Shown here: positions 1 to 5,947 of the stretch, in pieces
Layout of the letters: every line of letters starts with the position of its first letter
Position numbering within the stretch: the stretch's first letter is position 1
Assembly (NCBI GenBank): GCA_025210575.1
Contig: JAOARK010000253.1
Location: forward strand, 1 to 5,947
Direction of reading: 5' to 3'
DNA length: 5,947 bases
Origin: Schleiferiaceae bacterium
GTDB lineage: Bacteria; Bacteroidota; Bacteroidia; Flavobacteriales; Schleiferiaceae
Notes under the pieces: model-generated
What the model saw: the letters and a program-made list of their open reading frames with translations, nothing else
What the model was told of the DNA's origin: nothing
Database searches by the model: none
Program-made: the position numbers and the translations under genes

Positions 1-566
1 CGGTAGACCTGGACGGAAAGCAAGTAAATTATTCTACTGGTCCGGTTGTATGGGGAAAAGCAGGAACCAATGGTCAACATGCTTTTTATCAACTAATTCA
101 TCAAGGCACCCAAATTGTACCAACAGATTTTATTGGATTCTGTAAGTCGCTTTCTCCACTAAAAGGACATCACGACAAATTAATGGCCAATTTCTTTGCT
201 CAACCAGAGGCATTAATGAATGGAAAAGATGAATCACAAGTGAGAGCCGAATTAGAATCACAAGGGTTGAGCACTCAAGAATTAAATCAGCTTCTTCCTT
301 ATAAAGTTTTCGAAGGAAACAAACCGAGCAATTCATTTCTTCTCAATGAGTTAAACCCTTATACCTTAGGAGCATTGATTGCTGCTTACGAGCATAAGAT
401 CTTCGTACAAGGCATAATTTGGAATATTAACAGCTTTGACCAATGGGGTGTTGAATTAGGGAAGCAGTTAGCAGGAAAAATACTTCCTGAATTGAATTCA
501 AAGGAATCTATTTCCAGTCATGATCAAAGTACGAATACTCTAATAAATTATTACAACAACTACTGA
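1..566 (+). CDS. pgi: Glucose-6-phosphate isomerase, C-terminal part (5' end outside window)
   Basis: Pgi interconverts glucose-6-phosphate and fructose-6-phosphate in the cytoplasm, serving glycolysis, gluconeogenesis and nucleotide-sugar supply. The reading frame is open from base 3 and gives 187 residues, about a third of a usual ~550-residue bacterial/eukaryotic-type enzyme. Visible landmarks are the GTNGQHAFYQLIHQGT block with the catalytic His at bases 78-80, the KVFEGNKPSNS block, the YEHKIFVQG block, and the second family signature ending FDQWGVELGK with the catalytic Lys at 462-464. The tail ISSHDQSTNTLINYY is also typical. By comparison with the human and E. coli enzymes, the catalytic Glu should lie about five codons before the window starts. 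The residues before GTNGQH read WGKAG where many homologues have WGEPG; this site is not catalytic. The gene converges on the minus-strand ligase-like gene with a 27-nt gap. The C-terminus appears intact. Identification is near certain. Confidence 0.98.
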   Translation, partial: VDLDGKQVNYSTGPVVWGKAGTNGQHAFYQLIHQGTQIVPTDFIGFCKSLSPLKGHHDKLMANFFAQPEALMNGKDESQVRAELESQGLSTQELNQLLPYKVFEGNKPSNSFLLNELNPYTLGALIAAYEHKIFVQGIIWNINSFDQWGVELGKQLAGKILPELNSKESISSHDQSTNTLINYYNNY

Positions 567-604
567 TTTAACTCAAAAAGAATCAGGGTTTCGTTAAGTT
601 TTTA
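563..604. terminator. Possible weak terminator between convergent genes
   Basis: The short gap between the pgi stop codon and the convergent ligase-like stop codon holds a 6-bp perfect inverted repeat, CTGATT at 563-568 and AATCAG at 581-586, with a 12-nt loop; the left arm contains the pgi stop. A competing AT-rich stem, TTAAC at 568-572 with GTTAA at 593-597, is followed by five T residues at 599-603, which suits termination of plus-strand transcription from pgi. Both stems are weak and no folding energy was computed, so this is a candidate based mainly on location. Confidence 0.25.
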
Positions 605-1841
605 CCATTTCTTTTTTTGAAGCGACAATAGCAAACGGAAAAAATATTGAGAATAAGGAAAGTGCCCATGCCCTTTCAAACATTGACTCTGTGATTAGGC
701 ATAGTGCCAGAAATGATAGACTATAGAGAATAGAATTATCCACTTTTCGGCTTCGCCTGAATAGATACACCAACATTCCCAATAACCACAAAAGACCAAT
801 TAGTCCGTTAGCCAACATGGTTTCTAAGTATTGATTGTGCACTAAGAACTTTTTCTCTACTCCAATCTTAAATCCTCTTTTTGCATATGCATCCCAAAGC
901 TCTTGTCTATTATCCCCTACCCCAGTTCCAGTCCAAAAATTTGATTTGATAACATCCATGGCGCAAGTCCACTCTGCCAATCGATAAGTGGCACTGTTAA
1001 ATTCTGTTCCCGTAATATCATAATCAAAATTGGGAATCTGCAAGAATCTATTCTGGCTGGTTTTAGATCCAAAAGAAACTAAGTAGAATAGAGCACCAAT
1101 TGCTAAAACCGGCAATAGCAAGACGATATACTTCTTTCGTCTAATAAATTCAATGAACACGGCTAGGCCCACCACAATTATAAAAGCTAAAATGTTCATT
1201 CGGCCTTGAAGTAAAACAAGCATCATTAACAGATAGACTAAAAGACCAGCGTTTAACTTTTTATTCTTATTTCCATTTAACCAATATTGAAATCCAAGAA
1301 AAATACCAAACCCAACAAAAGTTGAAAAATAGCCAGGGTGCATAAAAGGGTTGGACAATTGCTCGTAAGTAAAAAAGCTAAGTCTGGTTCCATTTTCATT
1401 AACAAACCACAATGAGCCTGCTGAAATTGATTTACTCAAAGCGAAAAGCAGCGCAATTGCACTTACCACACACACTCCAATAAAATAAACCCTAAGCAGA
1501 TTTTTTTGAATTTGAGCTGCGCCAACATTTGCAATAATTAACAAGGTAGCCAAAAATAAAGGTGCCTTAATTTCTAATTGCCTTCCGCCCTCCGCTAAAT
1601 CTTCAGACTGGAATAAACTTAAAACATGTAAAATGAAAAATCCACCAATTGCTATAAATACTGGGTTTTTGAATGCCGCTCCCCATTCCTCCTTTCTAAG
1701 AAATATCAAAGAATGCAAAAGCAAAAGAACAAGTGTTACATTCACAACATCAACCAATCCAAATGGTAACGCAAAAAGCAGAAAGCCAACAATATATGTA
1801 ATCCGCTGCTCCCTATTTTTCACTGAATGTGCAATATCCAT
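594..1841 (-). CDS. O-antigen ligase / polymerase superfamily membrane protein (Wzy_C)
   Basis: A 415-residue inner-membrane protein with about eleven or twelve hydrophobic segments. Members of this superfamily use undecaprenyl-pyrophosphate-linked glycans in the periplasm, either ligating them to lipid A-core (WaaL), polymerising repeat units (Wzy), or transferring them to proteins. Family features seen are MHPGYFS at 167-173, the LLQGRMNILA segment with Arg214, a hydrophilic periplasmic region around 258-335 containing GTGVGDNRQELW (305-316), and VHNQYLE with His335, followed by TESMFER (384-390) before the last membrane segment. An Arg and a His at matching places are needed for WaaL activity in studied enzymes. 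The ATG at 1841 is chosen because a hydrophobic segment begins soon after it and a Bacteroidota-type -7 element lies 19 nt upstream. It is divergent from the GT-C gene and convergent with pgi, so it is probably monocistronic. The superfamily call is firm; ligase versus polymerase cannot be settled from sequence alone. Confidence 0.9.
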   Translation of the reverse strand: MDIAHSVKNREQRITYIVGFLLFALPFGLVDVVNVTLVLLLLHSLIFLRKEEWGAAFKNPVFIAIGGFFILHVLSLFQSEDLAEGGRQLEIKAPLFLATLLIIANVGAAQIQKNLLRVYFIGVCVVSAIALLFALSKSISAGSLWFVNENGTRLSFFTYEQLSNPFMHPGYFSTFVGFGIFLGFQYWLNGNKNKKLNAGLLVYLLMMLVLLQGRMNILAFIIVVGLAVFIEFIRRKKYIVLLLPVLAIGALFYLVSFGSKTSQNRFLQIPNFDYDITGTEFNSATYRLAEWTCAMDVIKSNFWTGTGVGDNRQELWDAYAKRGFKIGVEKKFLVHNQYLETMLANGLIGLLWLLGMLVYLFRRSRKVDNSILYSLSFLALCLITESMFERAWALSLFSIFFPFAIVASKKEMVKT

Positions 1842-1934
1842 AATGATCCGTTAATTGTGGCAAAAATATCATTATCGCCTACAGAAAGTAACCTTTTATA
1901 AATTACTAGTATTGCAGCTTTAAACTATACGAGT
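1842..1934 (+). promoter_or_regulatory. Divergent intergenic region; likely promoter for the GT-C gene
   Basis: This 93-bp AT-rich gap separates two divergently read genes, so it should contain the start signals of both. On the plus strand, TAGTATTG at 1907-1914 matches the TAnnTTTG -7 consensus except at one position and ends 20 nt before the ATG at 1935. No TTG-like -33 element sits at the expected distance upstream (around 1884-1887, which reads GAAA). An alternative AT-rich -10-like stretch, TTATAAATT, lies at 1896-1904. No Shine-Dalgarno sequence precedes the ATG, as is common in this phylum. The presence of a promoter is inferred from gene orientation; the exact element is uncertain. 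Confidence 0.3.
1861..1891 (-). promoter_or_regulatory. Candidate Bacteroidota-type promoter for the ligase-like gene
   Basis: Read on the minus strand, bases 1868-1861 give TATTTTTG, a full match to the Bacteroidota -7 consensus TAnnTTTG. It ends 19 nt before the ATG at 1841. Exactly 19 nt upstream of it is TTAC (1891-1888), only a partial match to the -33 TTTG/TTG element. The position in a divergent intergenic region supports a promoter, but the weak -33 box keeps confidence modest. Confidence 0.4.
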
Positions 1935-3356
1935 ATGAACAGCCGAACTAAGAACTTTTACTGGCTTTTTGCAGCCATTGCCATGTTCGTTGTTGTATTT
2001 CCTCTGTTTTGGCAGGGAATGTTCTTAGATGGTCAGCAATATGCAGCAGTTGCCATGAACCTTGCCGATGGCAAAGGAACTTTTTGGCATCCTTATTTAA
2101 CAGCAACATGGGGCTACTTCGGTGAAACTGCATTTATGGAACAACCTCCATTTGGGTTTTCATTGCAATCTATTGCCTTTAGCTTACTGGGAAATGGAGC
2201 TAGTACCGAACGATTCTATAATTTATTGCTCTTTGTTCTTTCTTGTGTATTGTTACTTCAGTTATGGAAAGAAGTAAAACAAAAAGACGCATGGAATCAA
2301 GGTTGGTTTCCTCTATTGCTTTTTATTTCTATTGGTACAACAGCATGGGTTTTTCATAACAATGTTTGGGAAGTTCAACTCTCAATATTTTGCGGTTATT
2401 CGGTTCTGTTCACACTGAAAGCGTTCAACTCTAGTAATAACATCAAATTAGCTTCCTTTAGTTTATTAGCTGGACTTTTTATAGTCCTAGCCGTAATGAC
2501 TAAAGGTGTACCCGGGTTATTTCCTTTAGCCGCACCATTTGGATTGATTTTGGTAAGTCGGAAAAGGGAAATCATTGCTATTCAAACATTAGTTATTTCA
2601 ACGGTGATTTTAGGATTTTTCATCCTTTACAACTCTTCAACAGAAGCAACTGAGGCGATTGATTACTACATAAATAAAAGGCTGTTGCAGCGCGTAAATT
2701 CTCAACCAACTGTAGATTCTCACTTTCATATTTTAAGTGACCTTTTCAGTCAACTAATTCCGGTCTTTGCATTAACAGCACTTCCGATACTATTTAAGAA
2801 GAAGTTAGACTTGGGCAAGAATAAACACCCCTACACTCTTTTCTTTATTTATGTTGGCCTTACCGCCACTTTACCTTTAATGCTCACATTAATACAGCGT
2901 GGTTTTTATTTGTATCCTGGCTATTTCTATTTTGTAATTGCAGCCGCTTTAATTGCCGGCAATGCTTGGCAAGAGATTGAGCAATCCATCTCTGATAAGG
3001 CCACAATATGGATTGGAAATATTTCAATGTTGTTATGTCCTATTGCCATTGCTCTTACCATTACCTTTTCACAAAAACTAGGCAGAGATGCAGATCTTCT
3101 TGCAGATGTTAAATCGATAAAAGAAGTCGTGCCAGCAGGAAGTACGTTAAAGTACAACACCTATGGAAAAGGCGAGGCCTACAATGTTTCTCTCTACATG
3201 TACTTAGTAAGGTTCTCAGAGATAGAACCATCCATGAAGTCTGCTCTTCCGCCAACAGAATATGTGCTTCAAAACATGGGCGAAAAGCCACTTCCTGGGT
3301 ATTCAGCGCTAGACCTAAATTTAAGCGCCTTCACCCTTTATAAAAAGACCGAGTAA
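1935..3356 (+). CDS. GT-C family membrane glycosyltransferase (ArnT/PMT-like, GT39-type)
   Basis: A 473-residue integral membrane protein with roughly eleven hydrophobic segments and a soluble C-terminal tail (about 381-473). GT-C enzymes take a sugar from a polyprenyl-phosphate donor and add it on the periplasmic side of the inner membrane to a lipid, glycan or protein. After the first membrane segment (8-27) comes the first periplasmic loop FLDGQQYAAVAMNLADGKG, with Asp32 where the family keeps its acidic catalytic residue. This is followed by GTFWHPYLT (48-56) and EQPPFGFSLQS (69-79), the place of the conserved PP motif. TKGVPGLFPLAAP (189-201) and QRGFYLYPGYFYF (321-333) match conserved later segments of ArnT/PMT-like proteins. 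The ATG at 1935 leaves a short basic N-terminus before the first helix, as expected. It lies alone on the plus strand between a ligase-like gene and a glycosyltransferase operon, which suggests a role in modifying the same surface glycan. Donor and acceptor are unknown. Confidence 0.85.
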   Translation: MNSRTKNFYWLFAAIAMFVVVFPLFWQGMFLDGQQYAAVAMNLADGKGTFWHPYLTATWGYFGETAFMEQPPFGFSLQSIAFSLLGNGASTERFYNLLLFVLSCVLLLQLWKEVKQKDAWNQGWFPLLLFISIGTTAWVFHNNVWEVQLSIFCGYSVLFTLKAFNSSNNIKLASFSLLAGLFIVLAVMTKGVPGLFPLAAPFGLILVSRKREIIAIQTLVISTVILGFFILYNSSTEATEAIDYYINKRLLQRVNSQPTVDSHFHILSDLFSQLIPVFALTALPILFKKKLDLGKNKHPYTLFFIYVGLTATLPLMLTLIQRGFYLYPGYFYFVIAAALIAGNAWQEIEQSISDKATIWIGNISMLLCPIAIALTITFSQKLGRDADLLADVKSIKEVVPAGSTLKYNTYGKGEAYNVSLYMYLVRFSEIEPSMKSALPPTEYVLQNMGEKPLPGYSALDLNLSAFTLYKKTE

Positions 3357-3374
3357 TTAGGAAGTCTTTCTTAT
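3340..3374. terminator. Candidate bidirectional terminator across two abutting stop codons
   Basis: Bases 3340-3349 (ATAAAAAGAC) pair with 3364-3374 (GTCTTTCTTAT) as a 10-bp stem with one bulged C at 3370 and a 14-nt loop. The loop contains TAATTA, which is the stop codon of the GT-C gene (TAA, 3354-3356) joined to the complement of the GT2 stop (3357-3359). The A-rich left arm and T-rich right arm would place U-rich RNA on the 3' side in either direction. The stem is mostly A-T and therefore weak. Because the genes leave no spacer, any terminator must overlap coding sequence, as this one does. Confidence 0.35.
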
Positions 3375-4187
3375 CCCTTTGTAGATCAACTTCACTAATG
3401 CAGGTGGTGAGAATCGCACCACCGCTTTAATGGAAAAATGAAAGGCGTAATGAAGAGGGTTTATCAAACCAAGTTTGTACAAGTCGTTGATTTCTCGAAC
3501 TTCGTTTTTGAAGTACTTCATTCCCCGTCTTCGATTACCAAAAAAGTCTTTACCTGTTCTGGCATCTACTAATACTTCCTGAAGGTTACCACTTTTATAA
3601 CCATTCACTAAAAACCGAGCCCATAACTCATAATCATCTCCTACAGCCCCATAGTTCTTGTATTTTCCTAATGCAACAATTGCATCGCGTTTATACATTA
3701 CGGTCATGTGATTAAATGGACAGCGCCATTTAGCATAATTCAAAATTTCATCATGGGTTTCAGGCAATTTTCTTACGGCAATTTCCTCATTCATATCCTC
3801 GTCAAACTCCGTAATCCAACTCCCTAAAATTGACACTTCGGGATTAGCTTCAATAAATCTCACCTGCTTTTCAAACCGATCTGGTTTACAAATATCATCA
3901 GCGTCCATTCGGGCTAACCATTCGTAATTAGCAGCATCAATTCCAGCATTTAATGCCGAAGACAAGCCTACATTTTTTTCTAAAGTTACAGGCTTAATTA
4001 GCTCTGATTTCTTGCACCATTTATCAAGAACCTGGTATAACTCATCTGTTAAAGGCCCATCTTTTATCACTACAATTTCTTTTGCAGGATAGGATTGATC
4101 TACAACACTAGCTAGAGCATCATCGAAATGAGGCGCTACATCACCTTTGTAAACAGGCATTATTACACTGATTTCTATCTTATGCAT
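3357..4187 (-). CDS. Family 2 glycosyltransferase (GT-A fold)
   Basis: A 276-residue inverting glycosyltransferase expected to act in the cytoplasm or at the inner membrane face, adding a sugar from a nucleotide-sugar donor to a lipid-linked glycan. The GT2 domain fills about residues 5-215. It shows ISVIMPVYKGD (6-16) at the first nucleotide-binding strand, VVIKDGP (39-45), NVGLSSALNAGI (72-83), the metal-binding DxD motif MDADD (94-98), and GDDYELW (183-189), where an Asp supplies the catalytic base in the family. All key acidic residues are present. The overall look resembles the AmsE/WcaA-like group of exopolysaccharide and O-antigen transferases, but sugar specificity cannot be read. The C-terminal part (about 245-270) is basic and hydrophobic, perhaps helping membrane association. 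The ATG at 4187 overlaps the end of the GT4 gene by 8 nt, and no Shine-Dalgarno sequence is seen, so translation is probably coupled. It is the last gene of the minus-strand operon. Confidence 0.95.
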   Translation of the reverse strand: MHKIEISVIMPVYKGDVAPHFDDALASVVDQSYPAKEIVVIKDGPLTDELYQVLDKWCKKSELIKPVTLEKNVGLSSALNAGIDAANYEWLARMDADDICKPDRFEKQVRFIEANPEVSILGSWITEFDEDMNEEIAVRKLPETHDEILNYAKWRCPFNHMTVMYKRDAIVALGKYKNYGAVGDDYELWARFLVNGYKSGNLQEVLVDARTGKDFFGNRRRGMKYFKNEVREINDLYKLGLINPLHYAFHFSIKAVVRFSPPALVKLIYKGIRKTS

Positions 4188-5217
4188 GAATTACAGATTG
4201 ATAACAGTCAATATATTTTTGAATCACAACTTGAGGAGAATAGCTAGAATCAAATCTTACTTTGGCATTTTTGGCAAAGTTATCCTTATTTAAAAATGCA
4301 TCTTGCACAGCAATGGTTAAAGAGGGTGTATCCTGTAGTTTAAAAAATGAGACTTCTTGCTCGGTAAATATTTCTTTGAACACAGCGATATCTGAAGCTA
4401 CAACAGGCACTTGCAATTGCACAGCTTCAATAAGTGATAAAGGAAACCCTTCTGAAATAGAGGGTATAGCAAACACATCAAATGAATGAACATACTCAAA
4501 TCCATTCTCTTTATGTCCGAGAAAAAAACAACGATCTTCCACCCCTAGTTCTTTAGCTTTTGCTATGAGAGGTTCTAATTCTCCACCTCCAACATGAACA
4601 TAGATCCAGTCTTGAGTTGAAGAAATGAAGTCTAGAATCTGATCCAAGCCCTTTATTGAAGTTACGGTAGAAAGAGAGCCAATTACCTTAAAGTCTTTTC
4701 TGATGTTTTCGATTTCTGCATTCCGCTCAGAATTTGGCTCAACACCAATAAGACGGGTGTTTGGAATAATTACATAATCTTTCTTATTGGTTTTGTTGTA
4801 GTAATTCATCATATCTTGACTCAAGACTACTTTAGCATTGTGTTTGCTCCTTGCCCATCTCCACACAGGAGTAAAAGAGCTTGCAACAACAGAATTGTAG
4901 GTATGTTTTAAATCTGTCTTGGCATAGTTATGAATGGTGGTTACCGAGGCAGGCATCTTTTTATAATTGCTTCGCACATATAAATCAGGACGTAATCCGT
5001 GAGAGTGAACAATATTAAATCTTGACCAATCTATCTTAGATCTCCAGCCAATGCGAGTCGCATTTACTTCAACAGCGCCCTCCAAATCATCGAAAAAAAA
5101 CAACTCTACAAAATGACCCTGTTCTCTTAGCAAATGGGTAAGGTCAAGAGACACATTTACTGGACCTTTCGGTAAAAGAGATGGTACAATTTGAGCTATT
5201 CTTAACTTACTTTCCAT
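4180..5217 (-). CDS. Family 4 glycosyltransferase (GT-B fold)
   Basis: A 345-residue retaining-type glycosyltransferase that should transfer a sugar from a nucleotide-sugar donor to the growing lipid-linked repeat unit in the cytoplasm. The N-terminal Rossmann domain starts at RIAQIVPSL (6-14) and includes VHSHGLRPDLY (70-80) and TTIHNY (93-98). The C-terminal donor domain begins near VIIPN (149-153) and carries VHVGGGELEP (207-216), FFLGHKEN (231-238) and SEGFPLSLIEA (255-265). The last contains the EX7E motif with Glu256 and Glu264. The loop that usually reads GRL...KG is here GSLSTVTSIKG (180-190): the usual Arg is Ser and the loop is longer, with Lys189 kept. The length is slightly under the common 360-380. 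The ATG at 5217 lies inside the end of the flippase gene (11-nt overlap) and gives the standard short lead into the first strand. The AGAGGG just before it is too close to be a normal ribosome binding site. Confidence 0.95.
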   Translation of the reverse strand: MESKLRIAQIVPSLLPKGPVNVSLDLTHLLREQGHFVELFFFDDLEGAVEVNATRIGWRSKIDWSRFNIVHSHGLRPDLYVRSNYKKMPASVTTIHNYAKTDLKHTYNSVVASSFTPVWRWARSKHNAKVVLSQDMMNYYNKTNKKDYVIIPNTRLIGVEPNSERNAEIENIRKDFKVIGSLSTVTSIKGLDQILDFISSTQDWIYVHVGGGELEPLIAKAKELGVEDRCFFLGHKENGFEYVHSFDVFAIPSISEGFPLSLIEAVQLQVPVVASDIAVFKEIFTEQEVSFFKLQDTPSLTIAVQDAFLNKDNFAKNAKVRFDSSYSPQVVIQKYIDCYQSVIHA

Positions 5218-5947
5218 ACCCTCTTAAATACTTTATAAAATATACTCCAGCCAATGAGGCCATATAAATATCCACAACCACTCTTACTAATGCTGCACCG
5301 ATTATATCCCACTGTTTAATTAAGACGATGTTCAGTATAATACTTAAGATACCTCCACTTATAATTAAAAACATATACTGTTTATCTCTCCGCAAATGCA
5401 ATAAGCCTTGATGTAAGAACATATGGATGAATGCCCCAATGAACAATGTGGGCGCCATGATTTTCAATGCTAAATCTCCCTCTAAATAATCAGCTCCAAA
5501 AACTAATCTTAAAAGAAACTGTGATAAAAAGAAAACAAAAAGTGATGCAAACAAAGAAGCTGCACCTAATGCTAGAAAAGATCTTTTATAATCTCTTTTA
5601 AATGACTCGATTCCTTCGGCAAGTTTAGATGCTAAAAATGGATAAAGTGCCCCAAGTAGAGGCCTAAATAAAAAGCTATTGGCAACTACAATAAGTTTAT
5701 AAGCTGCGGCAAATATTCCAAGCTGAACAGGGTTCATTAAAAAGGCTCCAAAAATTACGGTCCCGAAATTGTAAACGGTGGTAAAGAAGTTTGAAAAGAA
5801 AACATACTGACCATCTTTTAATTGTGCCATTACTCCCTTCACTTTTGGCTTAACAAATTGCAGTCCTTTTACCTTGGTCAATGCATAGATCAATGCCGCG
5901 GCACCAAAGAAAACCTGCATTGCCCCATTAAACATAGGTACCTTATA
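5207..5947 (-). CDS. wzx: Wzx-type polysaccharide flippase, C-terminal part (5' end outside window)
   Basis: A 246-residue fragment of a multi-spanning inner-membrane transporter of the PST/MATE-like superfamily, which moves undecaprenyl-pyrophosphate-linked repeat units from the cytoplasmic to the periplasmic leaflet. The frame is open to the window edge, starting YKVPMFNGAMQV. The Met at 5935 falls inside a membrane segment and is not the likely start. Whole proteins are usually 400-500 residues, so about half is missing. About seven hydrophobic segments remain. The stretch NPVQLGIFAAAYK (fragment residues 72-84), followed by a helix and RPLLGALYPFLASKL (95-109), is the conserved centre of Wzx proteins. 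The next parts, FGADYLEGDLALKIMAP (150-166) and NIVLIKQWDIIGAALVRVV (206-224), also fit the family. It is the most upstream visible gene of the minus-strand operon and overlaps the GT4 gene by 11 nt. Substrate cannot be predicted, since flippases diverge with their glycan. Confidence 0.92.
   Translation of the reverse strand, partial: YKVPMFNGAMQVFFGAAALIYALTKVKGLQFVKPKVKGVMAQLKDGQYVFFSNFFTTVYNFGTVIFGAFLMNPVQLGIFAAAYKLIVVANSFLFRPLLGALYPFLASKLAEGIESFKRDYKRSFLALGAASLFASLFVFFLSQFLLRLVFGADYLEGDLALKIMAPTLFIGAFIHMFLHQGLLHLRRDKQYMFLIISGGILSIILNIVLIKQWDIIGAALVRVVVDIYMASLAGVYFIKYLRGYGK

Noticed and set aside
130..336. Minus-strand open frame inside pgi
   Set aside because: It is antisense to highly conserved pgi sequence and is a coding shadow.
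1633..1854. Plus-strand 73-codon open frame antisense to the start of the ligase-like gene
   Set aside because: It lies wholly opposite a well-supported membrane protein gene and the translation has no recognisable domain.
1948..2133. Minus-strand open frame in the GT-C gene, with similar ones at 2927-3160 and 3109-3291
   Set aside because: All are antisense to a continuous GT-C reading frame with family motifs; their low-complexity translations show no family features.
4262..4489. Plus-strand open frame opposite the GT4 donor domain
   Set aside because: It mirrors the EX7E region of the GT4 enzyme and has no independent support.
5212..5223. AGAGGG upstream of the GT4 start as a Shine-Dalgarno site
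   Set aside because: Only one base separates it from the ATG, too close for normal ribosome binding, and such sites are rarely used in Bacteroidota.
5933..5935. ATG at 5935 as the true start of the flippase gene
   Set aside because: The frame stays open to the window edge, the Met is within a hydrophobic segment, and the protein would be about half the family length. A partial gene is the simpler reading.
1..5947. CRISPR arrays, tRNA or rRNA genes, insertion sequences and tandem repeats
   Set aside because: Reading by eye on both strands showed no repeat-spacer pattern, clover-leaf sequence, transposase or terminal repeats; nearly all bases are accounted for by six protein genes.

Overview
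The window looks like part of a surface-polysaccharide (O-antigen, capsule or glycan) locus from a member of the Bacteroidota, most likely a flavobacterium- or cytophaga-like organism. This is inferred from the AT-rich sequence, the lack of convincing Shine-Dalgarno sites in front of genes, a TAnnTTTG-type promoter element upstream of the ligase-like gene, and the style of the proteins. No taxonomic marker gene is complete here, so the placement is tentative.

Layout: (1) 1-566, plus strand: the C-terminal third of glucose-6-phosphate isomerase (pgi), whose upstream part lies outside the window. (2) 594-1841, minus strand, convergent with pgi: a multi-spanning protein of the O-antigen ligase/polymerase (Wzy_C) superfamily. 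(3) 1842-1934: a 93-bp divergent intergenic region that should carry both promoters. (4) 1935-3356, plus strand: a GT-C fold, ArnT/PMT-like integral membrane glycosyltransferase with a C-terminal soluble tail. (5) 3357-5947, minus strand: a tightly packed run read in the order Wzx-type flippase (5' end outside the window), GT4 glycosyltransferase, GT2 glycosyltransferase. These overlap by 11 and 8 nt and so look like one translationally coupled operon. The GT2 stop codon directly abuts the stop codon of the convergent GT-C gene with no base between them.

How the genes may work together (inference from families): the cytoplasmic GT4 and GT2 enzymes add sugars to an undecaprenyl-pyrophosphate-linked repeat unit. 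The Wzx protein flips it across the inner membrane. The GT-C enzyme could add a sugar from a polyprenyl-phosphate donor on the periplasmic face. The Wzy_C protein polymerises the unit or transfers it to lipid A-core or another acceptor. Pgi supplies fructose-6-phosphate/glucose-6-phosphate, precursors of many nucleotide sugars, but its neighbourhood may be coincidental.

The window is almost fully coding. No RNA gene, mobile element, CRISPR array or long non-coding stretch was seen. I did not find evidence of a previously undescribed system. The points most worth a second look are the zero-gap convergent junction with a hairpin over both stop codons, the altered nucleotide-binding loop in the GT4 enzyme, and the unresolved ligase/polymerase and GT-C specificities.
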